From Craspedostauros australis (taxonomy: Eukaryota; Bacillariophyta; Bacillariophyceae; Mastogloiales; Achnanthaceae), in NCBI GenBank assembly GCA_026770025.1, contig JAMXDE010000070.1, positions 1 through 64,000 on the forward strand: 64,000 bases of DNA, given 5' to 3'. The stretch's first letter is position 1. Each line of letters begins with the position of its first letter. The notes under the pieces are model-generated. The model was not told the origin of the DNA and searched no databases. It saw only the letters and a list, made by a program, of their open reading frames with translations. The translations under genes were made by a program, and so were the position numbers. Positions 55,501 through 64,000 of this stretch are shown here, piece after piece.

Positions 55501-57544
55501 CTGGAGGGCTGTCGGATGGCGGGGTGCCAAAGAGGGTTTCATTTTCAGGCATGGGACATGCCACTCCAGCCTCCGGCCGCGTCGATTGAATCCACTTTTC
55601 GCACGCAGCGATATCATCCTGCCCGACGATGAGCATACCCAACCGCAGCGGGAATTGATTCTGCATCAGCTGTGCGGCGACGTCGAGCGCCACGGGACGC
55701 CCGGAACCGTCACCTGCCAGTTGGGTGGGATCGAGGACGGCCAATGTCGTGAAGACGTTGCGTCGCACGGAGGGTGCCATGCCGTACTGCATCGCCATGA
55801 GCATCTGCTGCATGGATCGAGGCCAGCTGGCGTACTGCTTGTCCTTCTCGATGTCATTGAGGTACATGATGGATTGCTTCCAGCCGCGGCCAACATCAAT
55901 ACGGTCGGCCGGTTTGGCTGGCTTTTGGGAGCGGCCCATGCCACCGTCGTACTCGTCTTCATCGTCGTCATCGTCATCATCGTCTTCTGCCGCGAAGAAG
56001 TCTGCGCCCTGCAACCATGCCTGATAGATGGCCTTCAGCGCATCCGTTCGCGTTTCCTCTGCGAAGATGTTGGCGAGCTCGTTTTGGAACTGCTGGATCT
56101 CCTTCTCCTCCTTTTGCAGGAGCTGGATGAGTTCGAAGACGTTGAAGGACGGACGATCGATGGCGACGGGTCGACCGTTGATCCACAGCCCGCCTCGGCT
56201 CTCCCTGATGAGACCTTGCAGCGGAGCCTGTAACGACTGCACGATATCCTCGAATTCCGGTGGGACCTTGACATGGACCAGCGTGGATGCGACGGAGGGT
56301 AGATTTTGCGATATTTCTTGCATCGTGACGAGCGGGTCCGAGAACGATTGCTCGTTGTCGTCGTTGTTGTGCAGCAGGGTGTGGGCGGCTTGCACGCTGA
56401 GTTGCCGGCGCTGCCACGTCGGCGGGATGAGCTGCGAGTGGCCGATCTGGGCTTCGTGCAGCTTCCAGATCTGCTGCTGCAACTGCAAGGCTTCGTTGGC
56501 GGCGGATTCCGAAGACGCATCTTCTGACAGCCCCAGCGCCGTGAGGTTGACACCGGCAAGGAATTGATCGCTGAGGGCCTCCAAGCTGGAGACGTTGATG
56601 TGATTGACGGCCTCATCGGAATCGCCGGAGATGGTTCGTTTGTGATCATCGAAGACCTTGTATTCGACGTTGCGGATGTCCAAACGGACTCCGTAGCCTT
56701 GCAGGATAGTGGGTTGCTGTTGCTGTTGTTGCTCGTCAGAGGCAGCGTGCCCATCCATGAAACGTACAACGAACGGTGCATCCATCTCGACGAGTTTCGT
56801 GTAGAAGGCAGCAAACGCCGCGCTGGTCATGTCACCGTAGAGAATGACCAACCCACCGTCGGTCCGAATGGAAGCACCATCATCTGCGGTCGACGATCGC
56901 GGCACCTCGCCTGGCAGCAGGAGGTCATCGATGGCGGAAACCTCCAGCTGACACTCATCTTCGCTCGTGCACGACAGAAGGTCCAACAAATCATCCGGCG
57001 ATCGTGCCAGCTTCCCATGCGGATGGACGACAGCGAATGCTTGCTGCGTGGATGGCGGTTCCTCCCCAGCCAGCTGAATCCAGGATTGCACCGCCAGTCC
57101 TCTCTGCAGCTGACATGCAGGACTTTGAGATCGGATGACCAACGAGTACTCGAGCAGCTCCAAATTGACGGGCAGCCGATCGGAGGTTGCGGCGGCCGTC
57201 TGCAGGACCAGTTCCGTCATCCGCTTGTACGAGTTGGAATGCGCCATGCTGGATGCCTGATGCTGCACCCAACGATCCAGGAAGCCCCACTGCGGCTGCA
57301 GCAACGACCATGCCTCGCAGACGACATCGGACGGCGTGCTGGCCCATCCGTGCGCCTTCACGGACACCTTCAGCTCGCGGTTGATGATGGGCGAGACGAG
57401 GATTCCATTCGCATCTTGATCCGCGGCGGCTGCGGCAGATCCATCGCTGCTGCCAAAGAGGGACCAGTAGGAAGCGCACACGGATGAGGTCTGCGAGAGC
57501 CAAAGCAACGCGCACCACGCGTGCAACCACGTCGCTCCTTTCAT
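52598..57544 (-). CDS. UGGT: UDP-glucose:glycoprotein glucosyltransferase
   Basis: Intronless 1,648-residue ER folding sensor that re-glucosylates Man9GlcNAc2 glycans on misfolded glycoproteins, releasing UDP. A signal peptide (WLHAWCALLWLSQTSSVCAS) leads. The family layout then is several thioredoxin-like domains and beta-sandwiches (to about residue 1340), with an Asp-rich loop near 520. The GT24 catalytic domain, from about 1360 to 1640, begins VNVFSLATGHLYERFLKIMM. It shows the metal-binding DAD in YVDADQVVRGD (about 1465), PMCSSREETKGYQFWNTGFW, YHISALYVVDL and LDQDLPN. It ends GHEQL, a KDEL-like tail consistent with ER retrieval. Length and domain order are those of full UGGT enzymes. 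The apyrase gene at 63087 encodes an enzyme class that removes the UDP product. Confidence 0.97.
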   Translation of the reverse strand: MKGATWLHAWCALLWLSQTSSVCASYWSLFGSSDGSAAAAADQDANGILVSPIINRELKVSVKAHGWASTPSDVVCEAWSLLQPQWGFLDRWVQHQASSMAHSNSYKRMTELVLQTAAATSDRLPVNLELLEYSLVIRSQSPACQLQRGLAVQSWIQLAGEEPPSTQQAFAVVHPHGKLARSPDDLLDLLSCTSEDECQLEVSAIDDLLLPGEVPRSSTADDGASIRTDGGLVILYGDMTSAAFAAFYTKLVEMDAPFVVRFMDGHAASDEQQQQQQPTILQGYGVRLDIRNVEYKVFDDHKRTISGDSDEAVNHINVSSLEALSDQFLAGVNLTALGLSEDASSESAANEALQLQQQIWKLHEAQIGHSQLIPPTWQRRQLSVQAAHTLLHNNDDNEQSFSDPLVTMQEISQNLPSVASTLVHVKVPPEFEDIVQSLQAPLQGLIRESRGGLWINGRPVAIDRPSFNVFELIQLLQKEEKEIQQFQNELANIFAEETRTDALKAIYQAWLQGADFFAAEDDDDDDDDEDEYDGGMGRSQKPAKPADRIDVGRGWKQSIMYLNDIEKDKQYASWPRSMQQMLMAMQYGMAPSVRRNVFTTLAVLDPTQLAGDGSGRPVALDVAAQLMQNQFPLRLGMLIVGQDDIAACEKWIQSTRPEAGVACPMPENETLFGTPPSDSPPAEEELESTPITARLVHRLLAYVMDKYSRELLLPYNDNLIVSIGQKSRDLGPGKSVSAADLLKAHRKIISAMNEAPETVPELVDGLIASEAKSSDEDASPSLYTYGKALRFAADKGLKPGMSFLNGLSLPGYDDDDANEKIGKVLMEEQKYIFEMVARGVITDTSPKSIYGKLLTGDHVHPKLHRSFVDSENPNNFANLQFKKGAHVPPTTVVLSCESSLSAAFVVVAVLDDDSTDRKQFDDDLMSALFNAFGGQDGCKGTFGYKVVSQADIVRTADDNIPDSNFIWINGRIYALQPGEVFTHSDLEILAGLDMAKSTAVTKLLLPRIKGVPVEVQTDVISKVVGFLVSTKVQRSDPVAMINERLPQMGLPSNPMQIDFESQKRTDGIQSGITAIVDPISKTAQRLSPLLIVMRDKLKLPVTLILAPTAILDGDSKIPITSYYRFVADPDAFQDSAVTPMAHFSNLPTQHVFTVQLDVPEPWDVQQTKTVQDTDNLRCSLENGCSDAEHRDDSPYSEASASYKHLTEVEYGLSSLLFFGQCYEVKGKMTPPNGLQLTLSPHTELGVSDAAAAPTESAQYSDTLVMKTAGYWQLRGNPGIWDLNILKESRGAEIFDMIKGTFRRGSLKLDKSDDNTYQSKRLVMDSFVSKGEVLLVRRKQGYQHASLFYDSDKARKGLQTKDDDVVNVFSLATGHLYERFLKIMMLSVTKRTSSKVKFWLFENFLSPSFKASARAMADRIGCEVEFVTYKWPEFLRGQTEKQRVIWGYKILFLDVLFPLNVKKIIYVDADQVVRGDLTELRDMDLNGAPYGYTPMCSSREETKGYQFWNTGFWKTHLRGKPYHISALYVVDLERFRKDLVGDKLRSVYQQLSADPNSLANLDQDLPNYAQHQVPIFSLPQEWLWCESWCSDETKATSKTIDLCNNPQHKEAKVSMAKRIINGNLFNESWVELDAEVESYYQDFLGHEQL

Positions 57545-59041
57545 CCTTCGTTGCGCAAACGAGCAAGGGCGTTGCTATTGCACTTGCGATGAGAGTAGAA
57601 TAGTGGTACTCTCTGGAGTGGTTCGTATGCGATTCAGGTCCCACGCTTCTCTCTTTCACTTTTTTGTATCTTTGTTGGGTGTGGTTGTTACTGATGTCTA
57701 CAGTCGACGTTTGGGTGCTGCTCGATGTCGCGTGATGTGTCGTTGTTGTTGTGGGAATCTGCGCACAACGAAACTACACGCTTCCATGATGACTCCATGG
57801 ATTCAAACTCTAGACGCTGAGTTGTCGAGATTTAGCATGACGTCACCGACCAGACGAAGGCGGGACTCGGATCGAGACCGAAAACTCACGGAGGTTGTGT
57901 CTGTACCACGACCGAAACTGTGACCGGATGTAGTGGTCTCAATACTTTACCCCAGTGTGCAGAATGCAAGATTGAACATGACACTTGCAAACACCTTGAC
58001 ATTGGAGGACTCCCCATGTGTGTCCTTATGTGTTCAGATTCGGAACATCAACATTGCAATCTGTGAGCAAGATAGAATCACAGATGAATGCGCCAATGGT
58101 TCCGAGTACGAATGGGATTGCTCCATAACCGGAAGCAACATGGATACACAAGATAAGATCAGCAGAGTGGCTGATGTACAACACGAGATCACGATGAACA
58201 GAGCAGCAGAGAGAGAGAGCAGAATCGGAAATAGAATAGCTCATAAAACTGACAGAGAAACGGTTACCAACCCTCAACAGAAACAGTCTACTTTTACCAA
58301 CAAGTCTACAGCACTCGGACATTTCAACACTGAGTCACGGAAAGGCAAACTCGTGTCTGCCATCAACCGTTGACGTTTCTGGTTGCAGTCGTGGACCAGA
58401 AAGGCGCCAAGATCAAAGTCGCCGCACAAGATCTTTCTCGGAAAACGCATCAACCAAACCGCCCACAACATCACGATACCGAAACAGAAAAAATGATCTT
58501 GTTTCTCATCGGATGCCGTACTCCGACGAATACTTGATGCCAATGAACATGCTGGACCATTCGGGAAACCGCCCACACTGCCAAGATCTTGGGCACGGAA
58601 GCGCATGCAAACGCAAGTATAGTGGTGCGGTGCAGCATCGTGAGAGCAGGCTGTATCCGCAGGCGACGAGTGCCGAAAGCCAACAAGCAACTGAGCACCA
58701 GAAGAAGCCATAAAACCAGTTTGCATCCAACTCAAGACCAATCCACGAACCAACGAACCAGCCACCAAGCCTTACTCTTTTGATTGCATTTCTTGCATCA
58801 TCCGCAACAGATTTGCAAACTTCAGCTTCGTGACATTGGGCGCCCATCGACGACGAAGACTCGTACGCAAGAACACTGAAGCGGTATACCAATCGCTTCT
58901 TCCAAGGTTCTACATCCGTCCGAAGACGACCAAACAAGCCTTCGGCGCCAAAGCCAAGGATCAGAAGTTGACAAGAAACAAAAGCCGCTGGGCAGTACGT
59001 GGAGAAGTCCCCGACACCCAAATCACATCCAAATCGCCACC
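57545..59041. promoter_or_regulatory. divergent spacer between UGGT and the alpha/beta-barrel gene
   Basis: About 1.5 kb that must contain both promoters. Overlapping frames on both strands (for example 57933-58373 plus and 58274-58768 minus) show no domain and are taken as chance. No core promoter element is assigned. Confidence 0.45.
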
Positions 59042-59353
59042 ATGACCGCCTGCATCGAGATCGTCACCTTCCGCCTGGCGAGAGGCACCAAGGAGGAAGA
59101 TTTCCTCGCGGCCGTCGAGGAATCCAAGACCGCCATCAAGGCTTTCGGAGGTTACCTTGCTCGATATGTGTCCAAAGATGACAAGGACGCCGGGTTGTGG
59201 ACGGATATGATCGTGTGGAAGGACCACGACACCGCCATCAAGGCCGCCCAAGTTGTCCCCAAGCATCCTTCCTTCGCGAAGTTCGGATCCATGATCGATG
59301 GGCCATCCGTCAACATGCGACACAGCAACGTCACCAACACCATGCACGAGTAG
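59042..59353 (+). CDS. small dimeric alpha/beta-barrel (ABM-like) protein
   Basis: A 103-residue protein beginning MTACIEIVTFRLARGTKEED, with FLAAVEESKTAIKAFGGYLA, LWTDMIVWKDHDTAIKAAQ and ending with SVNMRHSNVTNTMHE. The beta-alpha-beta-beta-alpha pattern, the W-T/x-D-x-V-x-W strand and the length fit the ferredoxin-like dimeric alpha/beta-barrel superfamily (antibiotic biosynthesis monooxygenase or stress-responsive barrel type). Many members have unknown substrates, and closest relatives of this form are often bacterial, so transfer is possible but unproven. There is no targeting signal, so it is cytosolic. The ATG is in a good CGCCACCATGAC context. Confidence 0.7.
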   Translation: MTACIEIVTFRLARGTKEEDFLAAVEESKTAIKAFGGYLARYVSKDDKDAGLWTDMIVWKDHDTAIKAAQVVPKHPSFAKFGSMIDGPSVNMRHSNVTNTMHE

Positions 59354-60939
59354 AGGACAAAAATGAAGTTGGGAGGCTCTTACAGTAGTCTCTATTGCCC
59401 AACTTTAGCACATATTATATCATTCACATTTAGTGCAGCATCCAGCAAACTTGCAGCCAAGTCATTTTAATGCAGAGCGCAATTATGGACACGATCACGG
59501 CAGAGTAGCTCGTACTCCATTGAAGATTGCGTTGTGGATGTGCCTGGGGCAACAAGCGAAGGGTCGGTTGAACGATCGCGAAGCCAAGCCAAGGAAAGTA
59601 ATGTACCATACAACCGGCACAAGTATAGTACGACTATGAGAGAAACGTTCCCAAACGTCCTCTCTCGCCAGAGTGCTTGGTTGAAGTTCGCGTCTATTGT
59701 ACATGTACCATACCATACTGCCATTGCTCCGTTCCACTCGATTCTATTGAATTCTTGAGATCAACCTCGATTTGTCTGCTTTCTTGGTTTTCTGCCTGCC
59801 CAACTGCTTCTCTGCCTTCATTGAATCAACCCGCTAACAGAACTGAAACAGATGTGGACCGGAGGCGCGCAAGTCAGGAGTGTGTATCATCATTGTACCA
59901 TACTCGTTGGTGCGCGCCCCGACTACGGTGACGAGGCGTGCTTCCACCCACTCGGTACAAATAGTTCCTTTGAGCTGTTTGATGCCAAACGAATTGATCC
60001 TTGCATGTCCTGTTGTCTGCACTTTTGACTTTTGGTAGAAGAATGAGACGGGTGTCTGGCATTCTGTTTTTTCAAGGGTCTTTGAGGTCAGCGAAATCGC
60101 GTTTCGGCATACGATTCACACCTTGTGATGTTTCCTTGATCCGCGTTCGCCGGTCTTCTTGGGCTCGAGTACAAATCAACATCGCCGGTGACGTTCACGT
60201 CCGTCGCATATTTCTCTTCTTGGCCCAAACTGACCAACCAAGACCATGCCGCAGCGTCTAAGTATTGCCATTCAGAGCGTGCGGGACTCCTCAAGAGGCT
60301 GTTGAAGATGCTTCCACGGCGCTGACCACGAGACTGTGTTTCGATTTCCAACAGGGCGGACAACCGTAGTCTTACGGGCATTCTGTCAACACCCACCGCC
60401 CTCACCAGCCACCAGGCCCAACAGATGAGGGACAATGGATTCAGCAACCCAGGAGGAAAGCAATCACGAGAATCTCAGTCATTCTTGATTGGTCATCGAT
60501 TGCTCGGCCAATGGTCTCCATGTTTTGTGTCGACCAGGATCGACGTTGTTGCTTCACTCTGCGATCTATTTTCGCGCCAAACGACCACACACAGACGGGT
60601 GCAGATCTGCGGCATCTGCAGACTATTGATGCGCACGATCGTTGCCGTCCCAAATGCTGCAGCATGTTGCCTTGTGCATGGTGACTTGCAAGTAACCGAT
60701 CCTCTCACACCTTCATTGGCAGTTCACTTTCCACAAGACATCTCTCATAAATTTCACAAATTCACAACTCATCCTCAAAGGCATCTATTCATCGTTACCA
60801 CACACATTCAATATCTTCATTCATCCACCAGCACAAGTGATCCACGATATCATACGATACAACATCAATAGCAACAGCAACAGCAACAACACAAGTAAAC
60901 CAACTTAACTTAACTTCACAAGCCCACACTAAAACAATC
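59354..60939. other. spacer
   Basis: No gene is recognised. The last 70 bases are a CAACAG-rich leader running into the next gene. Confidence 0.5.
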
Positions 60940-61839
60940 ATGATGCACAGAATCCCATCCTCGCTCATCACCACGGCTCTCGCCTTGGCCGCGTCTCTTC
61001 AACAGGCTTCCGCCTACTACGTTCCAAGCAGAATATTGCAAATGGACGCCCACAACCCAGTTGGCCAGCCAACGTATCCATTCACCGCAGAAAACACGAA
61101 GAAGTTCGTCGATCATCAATTCGCCAAATACTTCTCGGATTGCCAAGCATTCGTCGACACCTTCGTTGCCACAGGCGATCCCACCGATGGCGAGATTCAG
61201 ACCTCCGCCACCGACCTTCCAACAGCCTTCGAGTACTGCGATGGCAAGCCAGAATGCCTGACGACCTCCGAATCTCTCCTGGAGCTCTGCGAGCTGACGG
61301 TGGGCACCAAGGACCAGATCCATGGCAACATGACGATCCATCCAGGAGCACGCCCACGCGATGACTTCAGCCACATCGCTGTGACCGGACAGCAGAGCGT
61401 GTGCCTCAACATTGGCCGCGATGTTGGCTTCGGGCCATTAACGCCTCTTTGCTTCGAATTCGTCATCACCGAGATCCTTCACGCCAACGAGGATGCGGTG
61501 CATGGATTGCAGTCCAGTCTGTGGCACGGGTACTTCAACGTCCACCACTCGACGTGCCCTGACCTCGACGCCCCCATCCTTGACTGCAACAACAGATGCG
61601 TCGTCCCAGAGGGCGTCAACCCAAGCGACGCGAATCTGCCCAGCTACTGCCTCCCAAAGATCAAGAAGAACGAGACCGACGCGGGCAAGCAGCCAGTCGA
61701 TCCATCCTCTGCGGATGATGGCGATAGCAACGATGATTCTGCTGCACCATCCCTTCTCACCAGCGCACGGTCGCTGTCCTGGGCAACCGCTCGCCTCGCC
61801 CTTCTTGGGGCGGGGCTGGCTGCGTGGAGTGCTTGCTAG
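60940..61839 (+). CDS. secreted, possibly GPI-anchored Cys-containing protein
   Basis: A 299-residue protein of unknown family. It has a clear signal peptide (SLITTALALAASLQQASA) after two Met codons. The central region of about 200 residues contains some ten Cys, including FEYCDGKPECLTT, SLLELCELTVGTK, QQSVCLNIGRDVGFGPLTPLC and DLDAPILDCNNRCVVPEG. A Ser/Asp-rich linker (DDGDSNDDSAAPS) precedes a hydrophobic tail ending ARLALLGAGLAAWSAC at the very C-terminus. Signal peptide, hydrophilic linker and a short hydrophobic end without a cytoplasmic tail form the pattern of a GPI-anchored surface protein. A tail anchor is the alternative. NMT (after HG) is a possible N-glycosylation site, which would make it a potential client of the ER pathway. 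The start is in the upstream CAA-rich leader context AACAATCATGATG. Confidence 0.8.
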   Translation: MMHRIPSSLITTALALAASLQQASAYYVPSRILQMDAHNPVGQPTYPFTAENTKKFVDHQFAKYFSDCQAFVDTFVATGDPTDGEIQTSATDLPTAFEYCDGKPECLTTSESLLELCELTVGTKDQIHGNMTIHPGARPRDDFSHIAVTGQQSVCLNIGRDVGFGPLTPLCFEFVITEILHANEDAVHGLQSSLWHGYFNVHHSTCPDLDAPILDCNNRCVVPEGVNPSDANLPSYCLPKIKKNETDAGKQPVDPSSADDGDSNDDSAAPSLLTSARSLSWATARLALLGAGLAAWSAC

Positions 61840-63086
61840 AGGGCACTCTCGGCAAGCTTCAGACGATCGGGCGAGCAGAAGTACTCCATCCCACTCAACT
61901 CTACATACCCTGCACGTACACGTCCAATACAAGTACACACCGCACCGAGCCATACGACCTTCTCTAAACGTATCAACGATAGGTTGATATCGCACCAGCA
62001 TCGGCACACTGGCCTCCGTGCATTCATGTCATACGCACACACACTACAAGTACTCTGAATCCAATAATATTATGCAATATAATACATGCGTTACTTCACC
62101 AAATCCTAATCCACCCAGAACAGCTTGAGTCGATTTGATGGAGATTTCGTCATTCACGTTATGGCCAACACGAGGGTTGTTCTCGTGTGTTGGACACAGG
62201 CGTATCCGGATGCGCATCTTGTAGATACATGACGACCAGCGCACAAGATGATTTGGGCAACAGCATGAGGTACCAGCCCTCACATAGGTACGTAGAATAC
62301 ATACGACGATTACATCGCCAGAGCGGATTAGGCGAAGAAATCCAACACTCTTGTTTTCTATACCCGTTGCGTAGAATGTTCAAGATAACATTGTTGATGG
62401 AGAGGGTTGCGGTAATAACTTGATTGATCGACATAATGAAGGTCATCCCAAAAAAATTCAGCTCATTGAACCGAATATGATTGGTCGGTCTTGTTTGGCA
62501 GTCGTGTGGCATTCGCACAAACAATTTCATTCAATGAAACGTCCTTTTAACGTCCTATGGCCAATAACAACGAGAACCAATCATGAGATAACCTTCGGAC
62601 AAGCTGACACGAATGCTGGTTGTTTCCCAGTCATCTTGTCGGTCATTGGTGTTGCACTGTTTCTGCGTGTCGTTTCGGTTCTGCGAGTGGTTTCTGGTCA
62701 CGGCACACGCCGTTTTCCTTTCTGCATCAAAAGAGAGAGAAAGTGCATCACACCACCAACACCACCGTCATTGCTCACCGACCACTCCGTGCCGATACTT
62801 CGAAGCGTTTTCCTTGCCTTGCCTCTCCACAATCGCAGTGACAATCGCAATCGCAATCACAATCACTCGGCAAGCGAGAAATCAATTGAAGGCATTGGCG
62901 CATCTGATTGGAGACAGCATCAATTCAGGTTGGAGATTCTGCCCGCGGCTTTCTCGAGAACTATCCATCCCCATCCATAGCCACCCATAGCCATCCATAA
63001 CCATCCGTACCCATCCTTGACCACTCGTATTGGTACCCCATCTCACCATTCTGCAACGAAAGAACACGAACGTAAACAGCGCCAAC
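61840..63086. other. spacer upstream of the apyrase gene
   Basis: No gene is seen. A CCATCC/CCATAG imperfect repeat lies at 62963-63016, shortly before the apyrase start. An AT-rich AATAATATTATGCAATATAA palindrome-like stretch lies at about 62062-62085. Confidence 0.5.
62963..63016. repeat. imperfect CCATCC(N4) microsatellite
   Basis: Repeated CCATCCATAG/CCATCCATAA units of about 10 bp, about 70-120 bases upstream of the apyrase ATG. Confidence 0.75.
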
Positions 63087-64000
63087 ATGCCAGCCACCGA
63101 AATCCCGCTGGCCTCGGGCGGATCACCCACCGTGAACCGCGCCGAGAGCATGGCCTACCCACGCACGAACTCCTTCCTCAGCAAGCTCCAATGGTACCTG
63201 CGTCAGAACTCGAAGATGGTGCTGATCGGATTGGCGGCAGTGGTCACGATCCTCTTCATCACGTCGGACTTCGTGGATGACACCGGCGTCGCCACTTCAT
63301 CGCTGCGCTCCTTCCATCAGTCAACCCCATTCTCCGGCGCCGCGGCAAAGGGTTACTTCCGACCTGAGGATGCCGTGGTCTCCGGCAACGTCTTCAAATT
63401 CGCGGCCGTCACGGATCTGGACCAGCTCTCCAAGATCGACGGCAGCAAGCCCGCCTTCCGATCCTACGTCCAGCCGGGCACCATCACGCACGATCCGAAG
63501 ACCAACACATACAGCCTCGATCTGGAACCGACGCGCGAGCTCATCACCAAGCACAACGAGGCGGGCCGCGGCGCCGAGTTCTCGGAGCTCCAGATCTTCA
63601 ACAACCGCCTCATGACATTCGATGACCGCACCGGTGACGTCTTCGAGATTCGCAACCACAAGGATGGCATGTCCAGCTACGTCGTGCCGCGCCTCGTCAT
63701 CACCGAGGGAGATGGCGAGACCGACAAGGGAATGAAGTGGGAATGGGCCACCGTCAAGAACGGCGAGCTCTACATGGGAAGCATGGGCAAGGAGTACACC
63801 AACCCGAATGGCAGCATCGCCAACACCAACAACCTCTGGGTCACCATCGTCAACCAGAACGGCGGCTACCGTCGCGTCGACTGGGTCAAGCAGTTCACGT
63901 TCGTGCGTGAGCAGCTGGGCGCCCAGAGCCCAGGCTACGTCATCCACGAGGCCATCAACTGGTCGCCCAAGATGAGAAAATGGGTCTTCATGCCACGCCG
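63087..64000 (+). CDS. apyrase (soluble calcium-activated nucleotidase family), 5' part
   Basis: Runs off the window end: 304 codons from the ATG at 63087. This class hydrolyses UDP and GDP (also other nucleotides) with Ca2+, typically in the ER or Golgi lumen. After a short cytosolic N-terminus comes a single membrane helix (MVLIGLAAVVTILFIT, about residues 48-63), making a type II anchor. Conserved blocks are FKFAAVTDLDQLSK, GRGAEFSELQIFNNRLMTFD with DDRTGDVFEI, KGMKWEWATVKNGELYMGSM with GKEYT, RRVDWVKQF and GYVIHEAINWSPKMRKWVFM, matching the order in animal CANT1-type enzymes. The Gly-Arg-Gly-Ala-Glu-Phe-Ser-Glu and Lys-Glu-x-Thr steps are calcium/substrate-site regions of the family. The last visible residues (FMPR, followed by the first two bases of the next codon) are the start of the conserved FLPRR motif. 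Confidence 0.93.
   Translation, partial: MPATEIPLASGGSPTVNRAESMAYPRTNSFLSKLQWYLRQNSKMVLIGLAAVVTILFITSDFVDDTGVATSSLRSFHQSTPFSGAAAKGYFRPEDAVVSGNVFKFAAVTDLDQLSKIDGSKPAFRSYVQPGTITHDPKTNTYSLDLEPTRELITKHNEAGRGAEFSELQIFNNRLMTFDDRTGDVFEIRNHKDGMSSYVVPRLVITEGDGETDKGMKWEWATVKNGELYMGSMGKEYTNPNGSIANTNNLWVTIVNQNGGYRRVDWVKQFTFVREQLGAQSPGYVIHEAINWSPKMRKWVFMPR

Noticed and set aside
56564-57487. 307-codon plus-strand frame and other long frames across 52.6-57.5 kb
   Set aside because: Shadows of UGGT, a complete known protein on the minus strand.
57933-58373. 146-codon plus-strand frame
   Set aside because: No domain, no targeting signal, and overlapping frames of similar length on the other strand. Treated as chance.
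1-64000. tRNA, rRNA or riboswitch genes
   Set aside because: No cloverleaf with conserved A and B boxes and no ribosomal core sequence was noticed by eye. A covariance-model search was not possible here.

Overview
This is a nuclear window from a unicellular eukaryotic alga, most likely a diatom or a close stramenopile relative. The evidence is: spliced and intronless genes with long spacers and no operons; a GT-AG intron in the zinc transporter; secretory leaders followed by Ala-Phe or Ala-Trp steps like the plastid-targeting motif of diatoms; secreted Cys-rich repeat proteins and a 'VRF ... RGLE' family that I associate with diatoms; and a Crypton tyrosine recombinase plus LINE remnants of types common in these genomes. 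The species cannot be named from the sequence alone.

Layout. 1-10.7 kb is gene-poor. It holds decayed coding on the minus strand, a short dispersed repeat, and two members of the VRF/RGLE family: a broken copy at 4.7-5.5 kb and an intact one at 6.9-7.9 kb. 10.7-22.4 kb is a gene island with a secreted or plastid-type prolyl 4-hydroxylase, a DUF1995-like protein with a plastid-type leader, a two-exon ZIP zinc transporter, and a large AAA/TPR signalling ATPase whose frame breaks between Walker A and Walker B. 23.8-35.4 kb is an 11.6 kb satellite of about 64 tandem 181-bp monomers, with a 544-bp higher-order block and a conserved hairpin-forming dyad. 35.4-46.3 kb is a transposon-rich flank: LINE-like relics, one of them a 5'-truncated insertion bounded by an 18-bp target duplication; an intact 856-residue Crypton recombinase; and unrecognised decayed coding. 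46.3-64 kb is a second gene island: two tandem secreted Cys-rich solenoid proteins, a secretory or plastid small heat-shock protein, UDP-glucose:glycoprotein glucosyltransferase (UGGT), a small dimeric alpha/beta-barrel protein, a possible GPI-anchored surface protein, and the 5' part of a membrane-anchored apyrase.

How the genes may work together. Most intact genes enter the secretory pathway. UGGT releases UDP in the ER, and apyrases of the CANT1 family hydrolyse UDP, so these two fit one glycoprotein quality-control process, although their proximity may be chance. The satellite, flanked by TE debris and devoid of genes, is the most unusual object here and a reasonable centromere or other heterochromatin candidate.
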